Under the pieces are notes generated by a model. It saw only the letters and a program-made list of their open reading frames with translations. It was not told the origin of the DNA and did not search any database. A DNA stretch of 64,000 bases, from assembly GCA_902564235.1 (NCBI GenBank), contig CACFAG010000005.1:1-64000 (forward strand). Direction: 5' to 3'. Origin of the DNA: an uncultured Prochlorococcus sp. GTDB taxonomy: Bacteria; Cyanobacteriota; Cyanobacteriia; PCC-6307; Cyanobiaceae. Shown here one piece after another: positions 48,222 through 58,390 of the stretch (its first letter is position 1; the number at the start of each line of letters is the position of its first letter). The translations under genes and the position numbers were made by a program.

Positions 48222-48869
48222 TCACTTTTTGATAACTTTATCAATTAATCCATATTCGACAGCTTCTGAGGGAGATAAAAAGTAATCTCTTTCTGTATCT
48301 TCATTAATTTTTTCTAAAGGTTGACCGGTATGTTCTGCTAAAAGCGAATTTAATGTTTTCTTGAGAAAAAGTATTTCTTTGGCTTGTATTTCAATCTCTA
48401 CTGCTTGACCTTGTGCGCCTCCAAGAGGCTGATGAATCATAATCCTAGAATTAGGCAAAGCTAATCTTTTCCCTTTTGCTCCTCCAGAAAGTAGAAATGC
48501 CCCCATACTTGCAGCTACTCCGTAGCATATTGTTACTACATCAGGGGATATTTGTTGCATAGTATCGTATATGGCCATTCCTGCAGTTACTGAGCCTCCA
48601 GGAGAATTGATATATATTTGTATGTCTTTTTCTGGATCTTCAGCTTCAAGAAATAATAATTGTGCAACAAGTGAGTCAGATACTTGGTCATTAATTCCAG
48701 TACCTAAAAAAATTATTCTCTCCCTCAATAATCTTGAATAAATATCAAAAGCTCTTTCACCTCTACCTGATTGTTCTATCACGGTAGGAACAGCGGCAAT
48801 AGTTTTTTTATTATTACTTTCGTAAGAACTTATTGAGCTTTGGATTAAATGTTTTTTTTCTGAGTTCAC
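48222..48869 (-). CDS. clpP: ATP-dependent Clp protease proteolytic subunit
   Basis: This 215-residue serine peptidase has the catalytic triad Ser121 (in [15 protein letters not shown]), His146 (in [14 protein letters not shown]) and Asp195 (in [11 protein letters not shown]). The oxyanion-forming [17 protein letters not shown] block is near residue 88. The start is GTG 48869. The N-terminal tail before residue 30 is longer than in E. coli and probably carries a propeptide. Cyanobacteria have several ClpP paralogues; location between tig and clpX points to the copy that pairs with ClpX. Confidence 0.96.
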   Translation of the reverse strand: MNSEKKHLIQSSISSYESNNKKTIAAVPTVIEQSGRGERAFDIYSRLLRERIIFLGTGINDQVSDSLVAQLLFLEAEDPEKDIQIYINSPGGSVTAGMAIYDTMQQISPDVVTICYGVAASMGAFLLSGGAKGKRLALPNSRIMIHQPLGGAQGQAVEIEIQAKEILFLKKTLNSLLAEHTGQPLEKINEDTERDYFLSPSEAVEYGLIDKVIKK

Positions 48870-48934
48870 AAAATAGTTTTAGTCTTATAGATAATTTAAG
48901 GGGTTTTTGTTTAATTAGTAGGAAATTTCATAAA

Positions 48935-50320
48935 TTATTTTTTTTCTTTTTTATTTTGAGTTTTTGTTTTTTTGGAGGTTTTGGTTATTTTAGAGGATTT
49001 TGTAGTTTTTTCTTTTACTTCAGAATTTTCTTCAAGCCAAATGATTAATTTTTCTTTGAGTAAATCGTCACTTATTACTTCTGTTAATTTTTTAATATCT
49101 ATTTGTTTTGAAGATTGAGAGATTGCATCTTCATAATCTTTCATTTTTGAATCAATTTCATCTTGCTCAACTTTTATGTTTTCTGTTTCAGCTAATGCTT
49201 TTAAAGCTAAATTTCTTTGAACATTTTTTTCAGCCTGAGGCCTTGTGGACTCTGCTAATGACTTAACTAATTCTGGAGTGAAAGTAGATTTAACATCAAG
49301 ACCTTGTTGAGCGAATCTTTGAGCGGTTTGTTCAATATTATTCCTCACTTCTATATCAATCATAGATTTTGGAATTTCAGCAACCAATTCGTTTGTTAAG
49401 GCATCTAATAAAGCTTCAATTTTGATATCTTTTTGAGTTTTTTCAAAATTGTCTTTAAGTTGCTTTTCAATATCTTTCTTTAACTCTTTTAATGATTCTT
49501 TGTTGCCAGACTGTTTTGCAAAATCGTCATTAAGTTCAGGCAATTCTTTTTCCTTAAGATCCTTAAGATTTACTTCAAAAATTGCTTCTTTGCCTCTTGA
49601 ATCCTCATGAGAATAATCATCAGGAAATTTAAGGTTAAGTGTTTTAGTATCACCAATTTTCATCTTTACGATTCCCTCAACGAAACCGGGAATCATTTTG
49701 TTCTTTTCTAACTCAAGATCCATTGATTCACTTGTTCCACCATCAATCTCTTCACCAGAATCTTTATATTTTCCTTTGAAACTAACTACAGCAATATCTC
49801 CTAATTTTGCTGCTCTATTGGTAACTGGAATAATGTTTGCAAACTGATTTCTAGATTTTTCTAGCGCTTCATCTATTGACTTAGGGTCAAACTTTGTCTT
49901 TGATATTTCAACACTTAGTCCTTTGGATTTTTTAAGTTTTAATTCTGGGGCAACATCAGTTTGAAGAGTAACTTTAAGTGATTTTTCAGGACTAAACTTT
50001 GCAAGTAAAGATTCAAATCCATCTACCAATTCTGGCTCACTTAGTGGCTCTATAGATTTTATTTTTAACGCTTCTTGCCATGATTTATCAATGATTTTTT
50101 CTAGAGCAGAAGCATGTAATTGTGTGATGCCAATTCTTTGGATTAAGACTTGTTTAGGAATCTTACCAAGTCTAAATCCCGGAATTTTGGCCGAACGACT
50201 TATAGAACTGATTGTTTCATTTACACACGTTTTGCATGTTTCAGATGGTATTTCTAATTCGAATGAAATTCTACTTTGAGGTAGAGGAGTTGTTTTGACT
50301 ATTAGTGTATCTTTAGCCAT
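48935..50320 (-). CDS. tig: Trigger factor (ribosome-bound prolyl isomerase chaperone)
   Basis: This 461-residue protein has an N-terminal ribosome-binding domain with IPGFRLGKIPKQVLIQRIG near residue 48 (the signature is normally GFRxGKxP), an FKBP-type domain at about 155-245 (GDIAVVSFKGKYKDSGEEID, then FVEGIVKMKIGDTKTLNLKF), and a helical C-terminal chaperone domain. The last 26 residues are a Lys/Thr/Ser-rich tail that looks disordered and highly basic. It binds nascent chains at the ribosome exit. The tig-clpP-clpX order is conserved across bacteria. Confidence 0.97.
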   Translation of the reverse strand: MAKDTLIVKTTPLPQSRISFELEIPSETCKTCVNETISSISRSAKIPGFRLGKIPKQVLIQRIGITQLHASALEKIIDKSWQEALKIKSIEPLSEPELVDGFESLLAKFSPEKSLKVTLQTDVAPELKLKKSKGLSVEISKTKFDPKSIDEALEKSRNQFANIIPVTNRAAKLGDIAVVSFKGKYKDSGEEIDGGTSESMDLELEKNKMIPGFVEGIVKMKIGDTKTLNLKFPDDYSHEDSRGKEAIFEVNLKDLKEKELPELNDDFAKQSGNKESLKELKKDIEKQLKDNFEKTQKDIKIEALLDALTNELVAEIPKSMIDIEVRNNIEQTAQRFAQQGLDVKSTFTPELVKSLAESTRPQAEKNVQRNLALKALAETENIKVEQDEIDSKMKDYEDAISQSSKQIDIKKLTEVISDDLLKEKLIIWLEENSEVKEKTTKSSKITKTSKKTKTQNKKEKK

Positions 50321-50445
50321 GTTTTTCTAAGTTATTACTATGAACCGAACCTTAATTATTTCACATTACGTGATTTCCTTGAAAGTTAATTTTTTGATAA
50401 AGTAAAAAAAATAGTCAATCTATTTATAAAAAATCATTTTAAAGT

Positions 50446-51477
50446 GTGAGACAATCTCCGTATTTGCCTAATAGGCCATTAAAAGTTGCTGTTTTAGGTT
50501 CTTCAGGTGCTGTGGGATCTGAATTGCTAAAAATTCTTGAACAACGTGATTTCCCAATATCAGAATTGGTCTTGCTTTCATCAGAGCGGTCAGAAGGAAA
50601 AAAAATTATTTGGAAAGATGAAGAATTAGTTACAAAAAAAACAACTAAGGAAGAATTTAAGAATCTTGATTTAGTTTTAGCTTCAGCTGGCGGAAGTATT
50701 TCAAAAAAGTGGTTATCTACCATTATTGATCAAAATGCTTTACTGATAGATAATTCAAGTGCTTTCAGATTAGATAAGAACGTTCCTCTTATAGTCCCTG
50801 AAGTAAATGCTAGTGACGTACTTAATCATAATGGGGTAATAGCCAATCCAAACTGCACTACCATTTTGTTGACATTAGTTTTAGCTCCATTAAACAAACT
50901 TTCTACTATTCAAAGAGTTATTGTCTCAACATATCAATCTGTCAGTGGTGCAGGCCAACTGGCGATGGAGGAACTAAAACTTTTAACTGAACAATATCTT
51001 CAAGGAAATTCTCAAAAAAGTGAAGTTTTGCCATACTCCCTTGCTTTTAATTTGTTTTTACATAATTCCCCTATGCTTTCAAATAATTACTGCGAAGAAG
51101 AGATGAAAATGGTTAATGAGACAAGGAAAATATTAAATATTGCTGATTTAAAGCTCTCTGCTACATGTGTTCGAGTCCCAGTTCTGAGAGCACATTCTGA
51201 ATCGATCAATATTGAATTTGCCGATGTAGTTGAGCCTAAAGATGCTCTTGAAGAATTAAAAAAATCTCCTGGAATTGAAATTATTGAGGATTACAAAAAT
51301 AGTAGATTTCCTATGCCAAATGACGTTATGGGAAGGGATAATGTTGCTGTTGGCAGGCTAAGAACTGATATAAGTCATCCTCATGGATTAGAATTATGGT
51401 TATGTGGAGATCAAATAAGAAAAGGAGCAGCTCTGAATGCTGTTCAAATAGCTGAGTTATTAATTCCAAAAAAATGA
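50446..51477 (+). CDS. asd: Aspartate-semialdehyde dehydrogenase
   Basis: This 343-residue enzyme reduces aspartyl phosphate to aspartate semialdehyde, the branch point to lysine, threonine and methionine. It has the NADP-binding motif [18 protein letters not shown] (residues 14-31), the nucleophile in IANPNCTTI with Cys137, [10 protein letters not shown] near residue 165, and [16 protein letters not shown] near residue 243. The start is GTG 50446. It overlaps dapA by 4 bp (ATGA). The preceding enzyme, aspartate kinase, is encoded 8 kb away in the window. Confidence 0.97.
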   Translation: MRQSPYLPNRPLKVAVLGSSGAVGSELLKILEQRDFPISELVLLSSERSEGKKIIWKDEELVTKKTTKEEFKNLDLVLASAGGSISKKWLSTIIDQNALLIDNSSAFRLDKNVPLIVPEVNASDVLNHNGVIANPNCTTILLTLVLAPLNKLSTIQRVIVSTYQSVSGAGQLAMEELKLLTEQYLQGNSQKSEVLPYSLAFNLFLHNSPMLSNNYCEEEMKMVNETRKILNIADLKLSATCVRVPVLRAHSESINIEFADVVEPKDALEELKKSPGIEIIEDYKNSRFPMPNDVMGRDNVAVGRLRTDISHPHGLELWLCGDQIRKGAALNAVQIAELLIPKK

Positions 51478-52379
51478 TTACAGACAAAACTGAGTGTAAT
51501 AATCCACTATTTGGAAGAATATTGACTGCAATGGTTACTCCATTCACTGAGAATGGAGATGTAGATTATGAACTAGCTATAAAACTTTCAAATTATCTTT
51601 TTGAGAACGGTTCCGATGGAATTGTGTTGTGCGGTACTACTGGAGAATCTCCGACTCTTTCATGGGCGGAACAGCATGATTTATTTATTGCGGTAAAAGG
51701 ATCTTTGGATGCAAGCTGTAAAGTAATAGTTGGCACTGGTAGCAATTGTACAAGCGAAGCTGTGGAAGCTACAAAAAAAGCTTACAACTCTGGTGCCGAC
51801 GGTGCTTTGGTCGTTGTTCCTTATTACAATAAGCCGCCTCAAGAAGGTCTTTATAAACATTTCAGTTCTATTGCTAAATCTGCAAAGGATTTGCCTCTTA
51901 TGCTCTACAACATTCCTGGCAGGACTGGATGCAATTTATTACCTGATACTGTGAAGAAACTTATGGATTTCTCAAATATTCTCAGTATTAAAGCTGCAAG
52001 CGGTAGAATAGAAGAAGTAACAGAATTAAGAGCTATTTGTGGCTCTGAACTCTCTGTATATAGTGGCGACGATTCATTGTTGCTTCCAATGTTATCGGTA
52101 GGTGCTGTAGGAGTAGTAAGTGTTGCAAGTCATTTAGTTGGATTGCAATTGAAAGAGATGATTCATTCTTTTCAAAGTGGAAAGGTTTCCAATGCTCTTG
52201 CTATTCATGAAAAACTTCAGCCTCTTTTCAAAGCACTCTTTATGACTACTAATCCAATACCAATTAAGGCTGCTTTGGAGCTATCGGGATGGGATGTAGG
52301 TAATCCTAGAAGTCCTTTGTCACCATTAAGCAATGACATGAAAAAGCAACTATCTTTTATCCTGAAATCCCTACAATAG
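51474..52379 (+). CDS. dapA: 4-hydroxy-tetrahydrodipicolinate synthase
   Basis: This 301-residue TIM-barrel aldolase condenses pyruvate and aspartate semialdehyde for lysine and diaminopimelate synthesis. It has [14 protein letters not shown] start, [17 protein letters not shown] near residue 51, Tyr145 in [11 protein letters not shown], and the Schiff-base Lys173 in LSIKAASG. The ATG overlaps the asd stop. The following RNase J gene is 77 bp downstream, an order (asd, dapA, RNase J) also known from Bacillus subtilis. Confidence 0.98.
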   Translation: MITDKTECNNPLFGRILTAMVTPFTENGDVDYELAIKLSNYLFENGSDGIVLCGTTGESPTLSWAEQHDLFIAVKGSLDASCKVIVGTGSNCTSEAVEATKKAYNSGADGALVVVPYYNKPPQEGLYKHFSSIAKSAKDLPLMLYNIPGRTGCNLLPDTVKKLMDFSNILSIKAASGRIEEVTELRAICGSELSVYSGDDSLLLPMLSVGAVGVVSVASHLVGLQLKEMIHSFQSGKVSNALAIHEKLQPLFKALFMTTNPIPIKAALELSGWDVGNPRSPLSPLSNDMKKQLSFILKSLQ

Positions 52380-52456
52380 GGATTATATTGAACTTGATAA
52401 TTAAATTTAAATAAACCTTATTTGATTACAAGCAGGCCTTCATAAAATTCAAAATT

Positions 52457-54445
52457 ATGCAATCAAGTACAAATTCAACTGTAAATAGATCTACTCATGA
52501 TTCATCTAGATCTAAAAGTAATACGCCAACTCTGCGGGTAATACCTCTTGGAGGACTTCATGAAATAGGAAAAAACACTTGTGTTTTTGAATATGGTGAT
52601 GAATTGATGCTTGTTGATGCTGGCTTAGCTTTCCCATCTGATGGTATGCATGGCGTAAACGTTGTTATGCCAGATACAACTTTTTTAAAAGAAAATCAAA
52701 GAAGAATAAAAGGAATGATTGTCACTCACGGTCATGAAGATCATATTGGGGGTATTTCTCATCATCTAAAGCATTTTAATATTCCGATTATTTATGGCCC
52801 AAGACTAGCGATGTCAATGCTTAGAGGAAAAATGGAGGAAGCAGGGGTATCTGATAGAACAACTATACAGACAGTAAATCCAAGAGATGTTGTAAAAGTT
52901 GGACAACATTTTTCTGTTGAATTTATTCGAAATACCCATTCTATTTGTGATAGTTTTTCTTTAGCAGTTACAACACCTGTTGGCACAATCATTTTCACGG
53001 GAGATTTTAAGTTTGATCATATGCCAGTTGATGGAGAGCAATTTGATATTGAAAGGATGGTGCATTATGGAGAGAAGGGTGTTTTGTGCATGTTCAGTGA
53101 TTCTACTAATGCCGAAGTTCCAGGTTTTTGTCCTTCTGAGAAGACTATCTATCCCTCTTTAGAAAAACATATTGCGGAGGCAAAAGAACGAGTTATCCTT
53201 ACCACTTTTGCTAGTTCTGTTCATAGAGTGACAATGATCTTGGAGTTGGCCATGAAACATGGAAGAAAGGTTGGTTTGTTAGGTAGATCGATGATAAATG
53301 TTATTGCTAAGGCGAGAGATATTGGGTACATGAAATGCCCAGATGATTTGTTTGTTCCTATCAAGCAAATTAGAGATTTGCCAGATAGAGAAACTTTATT
53401 ATTAATGACTGGAAGTCAAGGAGAACCCTTAGCAGCGTTAAGCAGAATATCTCGTGGTGAACATCAGCATGTTCGTCTTAAAACTACGGATACTGTAATA
53501 TTTTCAGCCAGCCCAATTCCTGGTAATACTATTTCTGTTGTTAATACAATAGATAGATTAATGAAACTCGGAGCAAAGGTTGTTTATGGAAAAGGCGAAA
53601 ATATTCATGTTTCTGGTCATGGTTTTCAAGAAGATCAAAAGTTAATGTTGGCACTTGCAAAACCTAAGTTTTTTGTTCCTGTGCATGGAGAGCATAGAAT
53701 GCTTGTTTGTCATGGCAAGAGTGCACAAACTATGGGGGTTCCAAAGGACAATATTTTAATTATTGAAAATGGAGATGTAGTTGAGTTAACACCTAATTCT
53801 ATTCAAAAAGGGGATCCTGTAAAAGCTGGGGTTGAACTGCTTGATAACTCACGAAATGGGATAGTAGATGCTCGAGTATTAAAGGAAAGGCAGCAATTAG
53901 CTGGGGATGGTGTAGTAACTGTTTTAGCTCCTATTAGTACAGATGGGAAGATGGTTGCGCCTCCCAGAGTTAATTTAAGAGGAGTTGTTACTACTGCAGA
54001 TCCAAGAAAAATGTCTATGTGGACAGAACGAGAAATAAGCTGGGTCTTAGAAAATAGATGGAAACAGTTATCCAGACAAACTGGACCAAATAGTTTTGAA
54101 GTAGATTGGATTGGTGTGCAAAGAGAAATTGAAAATGGTTTATCGAGAAGAATGAGAAGAGAATTACAAGTTGAACCACTTATTTTGTGTTTAGTTCAAC
54201 CTGCTCCAAGTGGAACTCGTGCTTATATTCCAAAGATTACCGAAGAGCAAAATTTCTCCAATAGAAATAGAAATAATAATAATTTCCATAAGAAATCAAA
54301 CAATAATAATCATCCTAATAGTTCAAATAACCCACAAAATACCCAAAAAAGTCCAAAAGTATCACAGAATCCATCAGCTGAGACTGCTACAGAAGATTCA
54401 TTTGAAGGTAGAACAAGAAGAAGAAGATCTGCTGTAACAACTTAA
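52457..54445 (+). CDS. rnj: Ribonuclease J
   Basis: This 662-residue metallo-beta-lactamase/beta-CASP nuclease has endo- and 5'-3' exonuclease roles in RNA decay. It shows VTHGHEDHIGGI (residues 89-100) as the zinc site, HSICDSFSLAV and GDFKFDH, the beta-CASP domain with LLLMTGSQGEP near residue 317, and FVPVHGEHRML near residue 411. Residues about 600-640 form an asparagine-rich low-complexity segment (for example NRNRNNNN, then HKKSNNNNHPN) before a basic RTRRRRSAV end. The N-terminal 20 residues are also Ser/Thr/Asn-rich. The 3' end overlaps convergent tilS by 4 bp. Confidence 0.96.
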   Translation: MQSSTNSTVNRSTHDSSRSKSNTPTLRVIPLGGLHEIGKNTCVFEYGDELMLVDAGLAFPSDGMHGVNVVMPDTTFLKENQRRIKGMIVTHGHEDHIGGISHHLKHFNIPIIYGPRLAMSMLRGKMEEAGVSDRTTIQTVNPRDVVKVGQHFSVEFIRNTHSICDSFSLAVTTPVGTIIFTGDFKFDHMPVDGEQFDIERMVHYGEKGVLCMFSDSTNAEVPGFCPSEKTIYPSLEKHIAEAKERVILTTFASSVHRVTMILELAMKHGRKVGLLGRSMINVIAKARDIGYMKCPDDLFVPIKQIRDLPDRETLLLMTGSQGEPLAALSRISRGEHQHVRLKTTDTVIFSASPIPGNTISVVNTIDRLMKLGAKVVYGKGENIHVSGHGFQEDQKLMLALAKPKFFVPVHGEHRMLVCHGKSAQTMGVPKDNILIIENGDVVELTPNSIQKGDPVKAGVELLDNSRNGIVDARVLKERQQLAGDGVVTVLAPISTDGKMVAPPRVNLRGVVTTADPRKMSMWTEREISWVLENRWKQLSRQTGPNSFEVDWIGVQREIENGLSRRMRRELQVEPLILCLVQPAPSGTRAYIPKITEEQNFSNRNRNNNNFHKKSNNNNHPNSSNNPQNTQKSPKVSQNPSAETATEDSFEGRTRRRRSAVTT

Positions 54446-55452
54446 CTTTTTTCAAAATTTATATAGTTTTTATCCCAAACAATTTTTAAAAACTCTTGCA
54501 GATTAATTTGACCTTTATTTTTTTCATAAATTGAAGTTGCTAATTTTGTCAGATTTTTAGAACTACATTGCTTTGGAGATATTTCTTTTAAAAATCTATT
54601 TAAAATTGTGCACCTCGCTTCAATACACATACCATTTAGGAGATTCCTATCGATACCTTTAATATCTTTACAATAAAAATACGCTAGTTCACTAAGATCA
54701 TTACGTTCATTATTGTATTTGCTCATTTTTTGGGAAAAATTATTTATCCTTTCAGAACAACCAGGATAGATGACTTCTAAGGTAGGAATAATTTTTTTTC
54801 TTACTAAATTTCTTTTTAATTTAAGATCTGAATTTGTAGGATCTTCCCAGACTGGAATCTTCATTTCATTGCAAAATTGTTTTGTATCTTCCCTACTGAA
54901 AATTAATATTGGTCTTATTAAATAAATTTGATTTTCTATTAATCTTTTACTCTCAATATTACTCAGACCTGCAAAATTGCTTCCTCTAGATAAATTGAGG
55001 ATAAACGTTTCTGCATTATCACTACTCGTGTGACCAGTTAGCAAATAAATATTATGTTTTTTCTGGTTTGTACTTAATAAAGTTTTGGCTCTTTCACATA
55101 ATTTTTTATATCTCCATTCTCGTGCTTTTTCTTCTGAAGAAATATCTTCTTTATTTGCTTGATCAAAAGAGAATGAAATATTTTTATCTTCGCAATAATC
55201 TTTTAATTCAAGAGCATATAGTGATGATTTTTCGTGCCACTGATGATCACCATGCCAAACACTAATAGACCAATTATGTAGTTTTTTTAGGTCACTAATT
55301 AGGGTTAATAAGGTCATTGAGTCTTGACCCCCCGAAACACTTATTAAAATATTGGATCCTTTGGGAATTAATATTTTTTTGGCAAGAATCTCCTTATGAA
55401 GCTGATGATGCCATGATGACCAATTTTTCTGACTTAATTTTTTATCAGTCAT
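54442..55452 (-). CDS. tilS: tRNA(Ile)-lysidine synthase
   Basis: This 336-residue PP-loop ATPase converts C34 of the tRNA-Ile with CAU anticodon to lysidine. It has the PP-loop ILISVSGGQDSMTLLTLI (residues 35-52), LTGHTSSDNAETFILNLSRG near residue 137, RPILIFSREDTKQF near 175, and WEDPTNSDLKLKRNLVRKKI near 205. The long substrate-binding C-terminal domain of E. coli TilS is absent, as in other short TilS forms. It converges with RNase J (4 bp overlap) and is divergent from the Ycf23-like gene. Confidence 0.96.
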   Translation of the reverse strand: MTDKKLSQKNWSSWHHQLHKEILAKKILIPKGSNILISVSGGQDSMTLLTLISDLKKLHNWSISVWHGDHQWHEKSSLYALELKDYCEDKNISFSFDQANKEDISSEEKAREWRYKKLCERAKTLLSTNQKKHNIYLLTGHTSSDNAETFILNLSRGSNFAGLSNIESKRLIENQIYLIRPILIFSREDTKQFCNEMKIPVWEDPTNSDLKLKRNLVRKKIIPTLEVIYPGCSERINNFSQKMSKYNNERNDLSELAYFYCKDIKGIDRNLLNGMCIEARCTILNRFLKEISPKQCSSKNLTKLATSIYEKNKGQINLQEFLKIVWDKNYINFEKS

Positions 55453-55537
55453 TTTGTGTTGCTCAGATAATATTTTTTAAAAAATGCACTGTTTTACTAA
55501 AACAATGTCACAATCGGGTAATAAATTCATTAAGTCA

Positions 55538-56314
55538 ATGAGTCTGATTAATCTTTTGCCACAAAAAATCAAAGAAGAGTTAAGAAGCAAATCCTTACTC
55601 AAAGTTATTTCAGGATTGAATAATTTCGATGTTCAGTCTGTGAAAATAATTGTTGAGGCTGCTTCATTAGGAGGTGCAGATCTTGTCGATATTGCTTGTA
55701 AACCTGAACTCGTTGATTTAGCACTTAAGAATTCAACACTACCAGTTTGTGTTAGTTCAGTAGTGCCTCGATCTTTTCAAGATTGTGTAAAAGCAGGAGC
55801 ATCATTAATTGAGATAGGAAATTACGATACTTTTTATGAAAAAGGCATTCATTTTTCAGATAAAAAAGTTTTAAACATTACAAAAGAGACGAGGGATTTA
55901 TTGCCTAATTTTCCTTTATCAGTAACTGTTCCACATACTATGCCTATTGATAAACAAGTTGATCTTGCTGTAAAGCTAGTGGAAGAAGGCGTTGACATTA
56001 TTCAAACAGAAGGTGGCACCAGTTCTACTCCTTACTCTCCAGGAATTCAAGGTTTTTTTGAAAAATCAGTACCAACCCTTGCATCTACCTATGCTATTCA
56101 TCAAGAATTTAAGAAACAATCTCTGAATATACCAATCATGAGTGCCTCTGGATTAAGCCAAGTAACTTGTCCATTAGCAATATCCTCTGGAGCCTCAGCG
56201 GTTGGCGTTGGATCTGTAGTTAATAAATTAGATGATTTAATATCAATGATTGCGGTTGTTAGGGGCTTAAAAGAATCTTTGAAAAATTCAATAATTGGAG
56301 AAAAAATTTCTTAG
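55538..56314 (+). CDS. Ycf23/DUF561 family protein (TIM-barrel-like)
   Basis: This 258-residue protein from ATG 55538 reads MSLINLLPQKIKEELRSKSL, then LKVISGLNNFDVQSV, the usual Ycf23 beginning. Further features are GGADLVDIACKPELV, VCVSSVVPRSFQDCVKAGAS and QTEGGTSSTPYSPGIQGFFE, resembling a phosphate-binding TIM barrel with no known enzymatic function. The family is nearly restricted to cyanobacteria and algal plastids. An in-frame ATG at 55484 would add 18 residues. It is divergent from tilS by about 30-85 bp. Function is unknown. Confidence 0.83.
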   Translation: MSLINLLPQKIKEELRSKSLLKVISGLNNFDVQSVKIIVEAASLGGADLVDIACKPELVDLALKNSTLPVCVSSVVPRSFQDCVKAGASLIEIGNYDTFYEKGIHFSDKKVLNITKETRDLLPNFPLSVTVPHTMPIDKQVDLAVKLVEEGVDIIQTEGGTSSTPYSPGIQGFFEKSVPTLASTYAIHQEFKKQSLNIPIMSASGLSQVTCPLAISSGASAVGVGSVVNKLDDLISMIAVVRGLKESLKNSIIGEKIS

Positions 56315-56343
56315 TATAGCAACATCCTTTAGCTACTAGCTTG

Positions 56344-58383
56344 ATGAACAACTATAAGCTTCAAGCTCCTTACGAACCAAATGGAGATCAACCAGAAGCT
56401 ATTAAAAAATTAGTTAAAGGCGTAAACAATGGTAAACAGTTTCAGACTCTTTTAGGAGCTACTGGTACTGGAAAAACATTTACCATTGCCAATGTAATTC
56501 AACAAACAGGAAGGCCAGCACTTGTTTTAGCCCATAACAAAACGTTGGCTGCACAACTATGTAATGAATTAAGGGAATTTTTTCCAAAAAATGCTGTTGA
56601 GTACTTCATTTCTTACTACGATTATTATCAACCTGAAGCTTATGTACCTGTAAGTGATACTTACATAGCCAAAACTGCTTCAATCAATGAAGAAATAGAT
56701 ATGCTTAGGCATTCTGCAACACGCTCATTATTTGAAAGAAAAGATGTAATTGTTGTAGCCTCAATAAGTTGTATTTATGGTCTTGGTATACCGAGTGAGT
56801 ATTTAAAAGCTGCAGTTAAATTTGAAGTAGGAAAATCAATAAATCTACGTTCTTCTTTGAGGTCTCTAGTTGAAAATCAATATACTAGAAATGATATTGA
56901 AATTTCTAGAGGTAGATTCAGAATTAAAGGTGATGTTTTAGAAATCGGTCCAGCTTATGAAGATAGATTAATAAGAATTGAGTTATTTGGTGATGAAGTC
57001 GAGGCTATTAGATATGTTGACCCTACTACAGGAGAAATACTTGAAAGCTTGGAACAAGTTAGCGTTTACCCAGCGAAGCATTTTGTAACTCCAAAAGAAA
57101 GACTTGAGAGTGCAATAAGTGCAATTAGAAGTGAATTAAAAACTCAACTAGATAAATTTACATATGAAGGAAAATTATTAGAGGCTCAACGTCTAGAACA
57201 ACGTACAAAATATGATTTAGAAATGCTTAAAGAGGTTGGTTATTGTAATGGAGTTGAGAATTATGCTCGTCATTTATCAGGTAGGGAGGAAGGTTCACCA
57301 CCAGAATGTTTAATAGATTACTTTCCCAAAGATTGGTTGTTGGTAGTTGATGAGAGTCATGTAACATGTCCTCAACTTCATGCGATGTACAACGGTGATC
57401 AATCAAGAAAAAAAGTTTTAATAGATCATGGTTTTAGATTGCCAAGTGCTGCAGATAATAGACCTTTAAAATGTGAAGAGTTTTGGGAAAAATCAAAACA
57501 GACATTATTTATAAGTGCAACCCCCGGTCAATGGGAATTAGATCAATGTGATGGTCAATTTATTGAGCAAGTTATAAGACCAACTGGGGTATTAGACCCG
57601 GTAATTGATGTAAGACCTAGTGATGGCCAAATAGAAGATCTGTTATCTGAAATAAGAATTCGAGCTGAAAAGAATCAAAGAGTGCTTGTGACAACACTTA
57701 CTAAGAGAATGGCTGAAGATCTAACTGATTTTTTATCTGAAAATAAAGTACGAGTTAGATATTTGCATTCCGAAATCCATTCAATTGAAAGAATTGAAAT
57801 TATTCAAGACCTCAGAATGGGCGAATATGATGTTTTGGTAGGAGTTAATTTATTAAGAGAGGGACTAGATCTTCCAGAAGTATCCTTAGTCGCCATTTTA
57901 GATGCTGATAAAGAAGGTTTTTTGAGAGCCGAAAGGTCATTGATTCAAACAATAGGAAGAGCTGCCAGACATGTTGAAGGTGTTGCCTTGCTTTATGCAG
58001 ATAACTTCACAGATTCAATGAAGAGAGCAATATCTGAAACTGATAGAAGAAGAACTATTCAAAAAAAGTATAACCAAGTCAATGGTATTACTCCAAAACC
58101 TGCAGGCAAAAAAATAGAAAATTCAATATTATCTTTTCTAGAACTTTCCAGAAAACTTGATGCTGGTGGTTTATCTAAAGATTTAATAAATATAGTTAAT
58201 AACAAAACTGATGCAATTCTCAGTTCCAGTGATAATCAATGTTTGCTCGAAGAATTGCCTGACTTAATAGAAAAGTTAGAAATTAAAATGAAAGACGCTG
58301 CAAAAGAGTTAAATTTTGAAGAAGCAGCAAATTTGAGGGATAGAATCAAAAAATTAAGACAAAAATTGGCAAGAAATAATTAA
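56344..58383 (+). CDS. uvrB: Excinuclease ABC subunit B
   Basis: This 679-residue helicase-like protein recognises and verifies bulky DNA damage in nucleotide excision repair. It has Walker [15 protein letters not shown] (near residues 36-49), the beta-hairpin region [20 protein letters not shown] near residue 95, DEIDMLRH, and helicase motifs [19 protein letters not shown] and [12 protein letters not shown]. The C-terminal UVR domain ([20 protein letters not shown], about 648-668) binds UvrC. ATG 56344 is used; TTG 56341 is one codon upstream. It follows the Ycf23-like gene and converges with lysC after 7 bp. Confidence 0.98.
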   Translation: MNNYKLQAPYEPNGDQPEAIKKLVKGVNNGKQFQTLLGATGTGKTFTIANVIQQTGRPALVLAHNKTLAAQLCNELREFFPKNAVEYFISYYDYYQPEAYVPVSDTYIAKTASINEEIDMLRHSATRSLFERKDVIVVASISCIYGLGIPSEYLKAAVKFEVGKSINLRSSLRSLVENQYTRNDIEISRGRFRIKGDVLEIGPAYEDRLIRIELFGDEVEAIRYVDPTTGEILESLEQVSVYPAKHFVTPKERLESAISAIRSELKTQLDKFTYEGKLLEAQRLEQRTKYDLEMLKEVGYCNGVENYARHLSGREEGSPPECLIDYFPKDWLLVVDESHVTCPQLHAMYNGDQSRKKVLIDHGFRLPSAADNRPLKCEEFWEKSKQTLFISATPGQWELDQCDGQFIEQVIRPTGVLDPVIDVRPSDGQIEDLLSEIRIRAEKNQRVLVTTLTKRMAEDLTDFLSENKVRVRYLHSEIHSIERIEIIQDLRMGEYDVLVGVNLLREGLDLPEVSLVAILDADKEGFLRAERSLIQTIGRAARHVEGVALLYADNFTDSMKRAISETDRRRTIQKKYNQVNGITPKPAGKKIENSILSFLELSRKLDAGGLSKDLINIVNNKTDAILSSSDNQCLLEELPDLIEKLEIKMKDAAKELNFEEAANLRDRIKKLRQKLARNN

Positions 58384-58390
58384 AAAGAAC

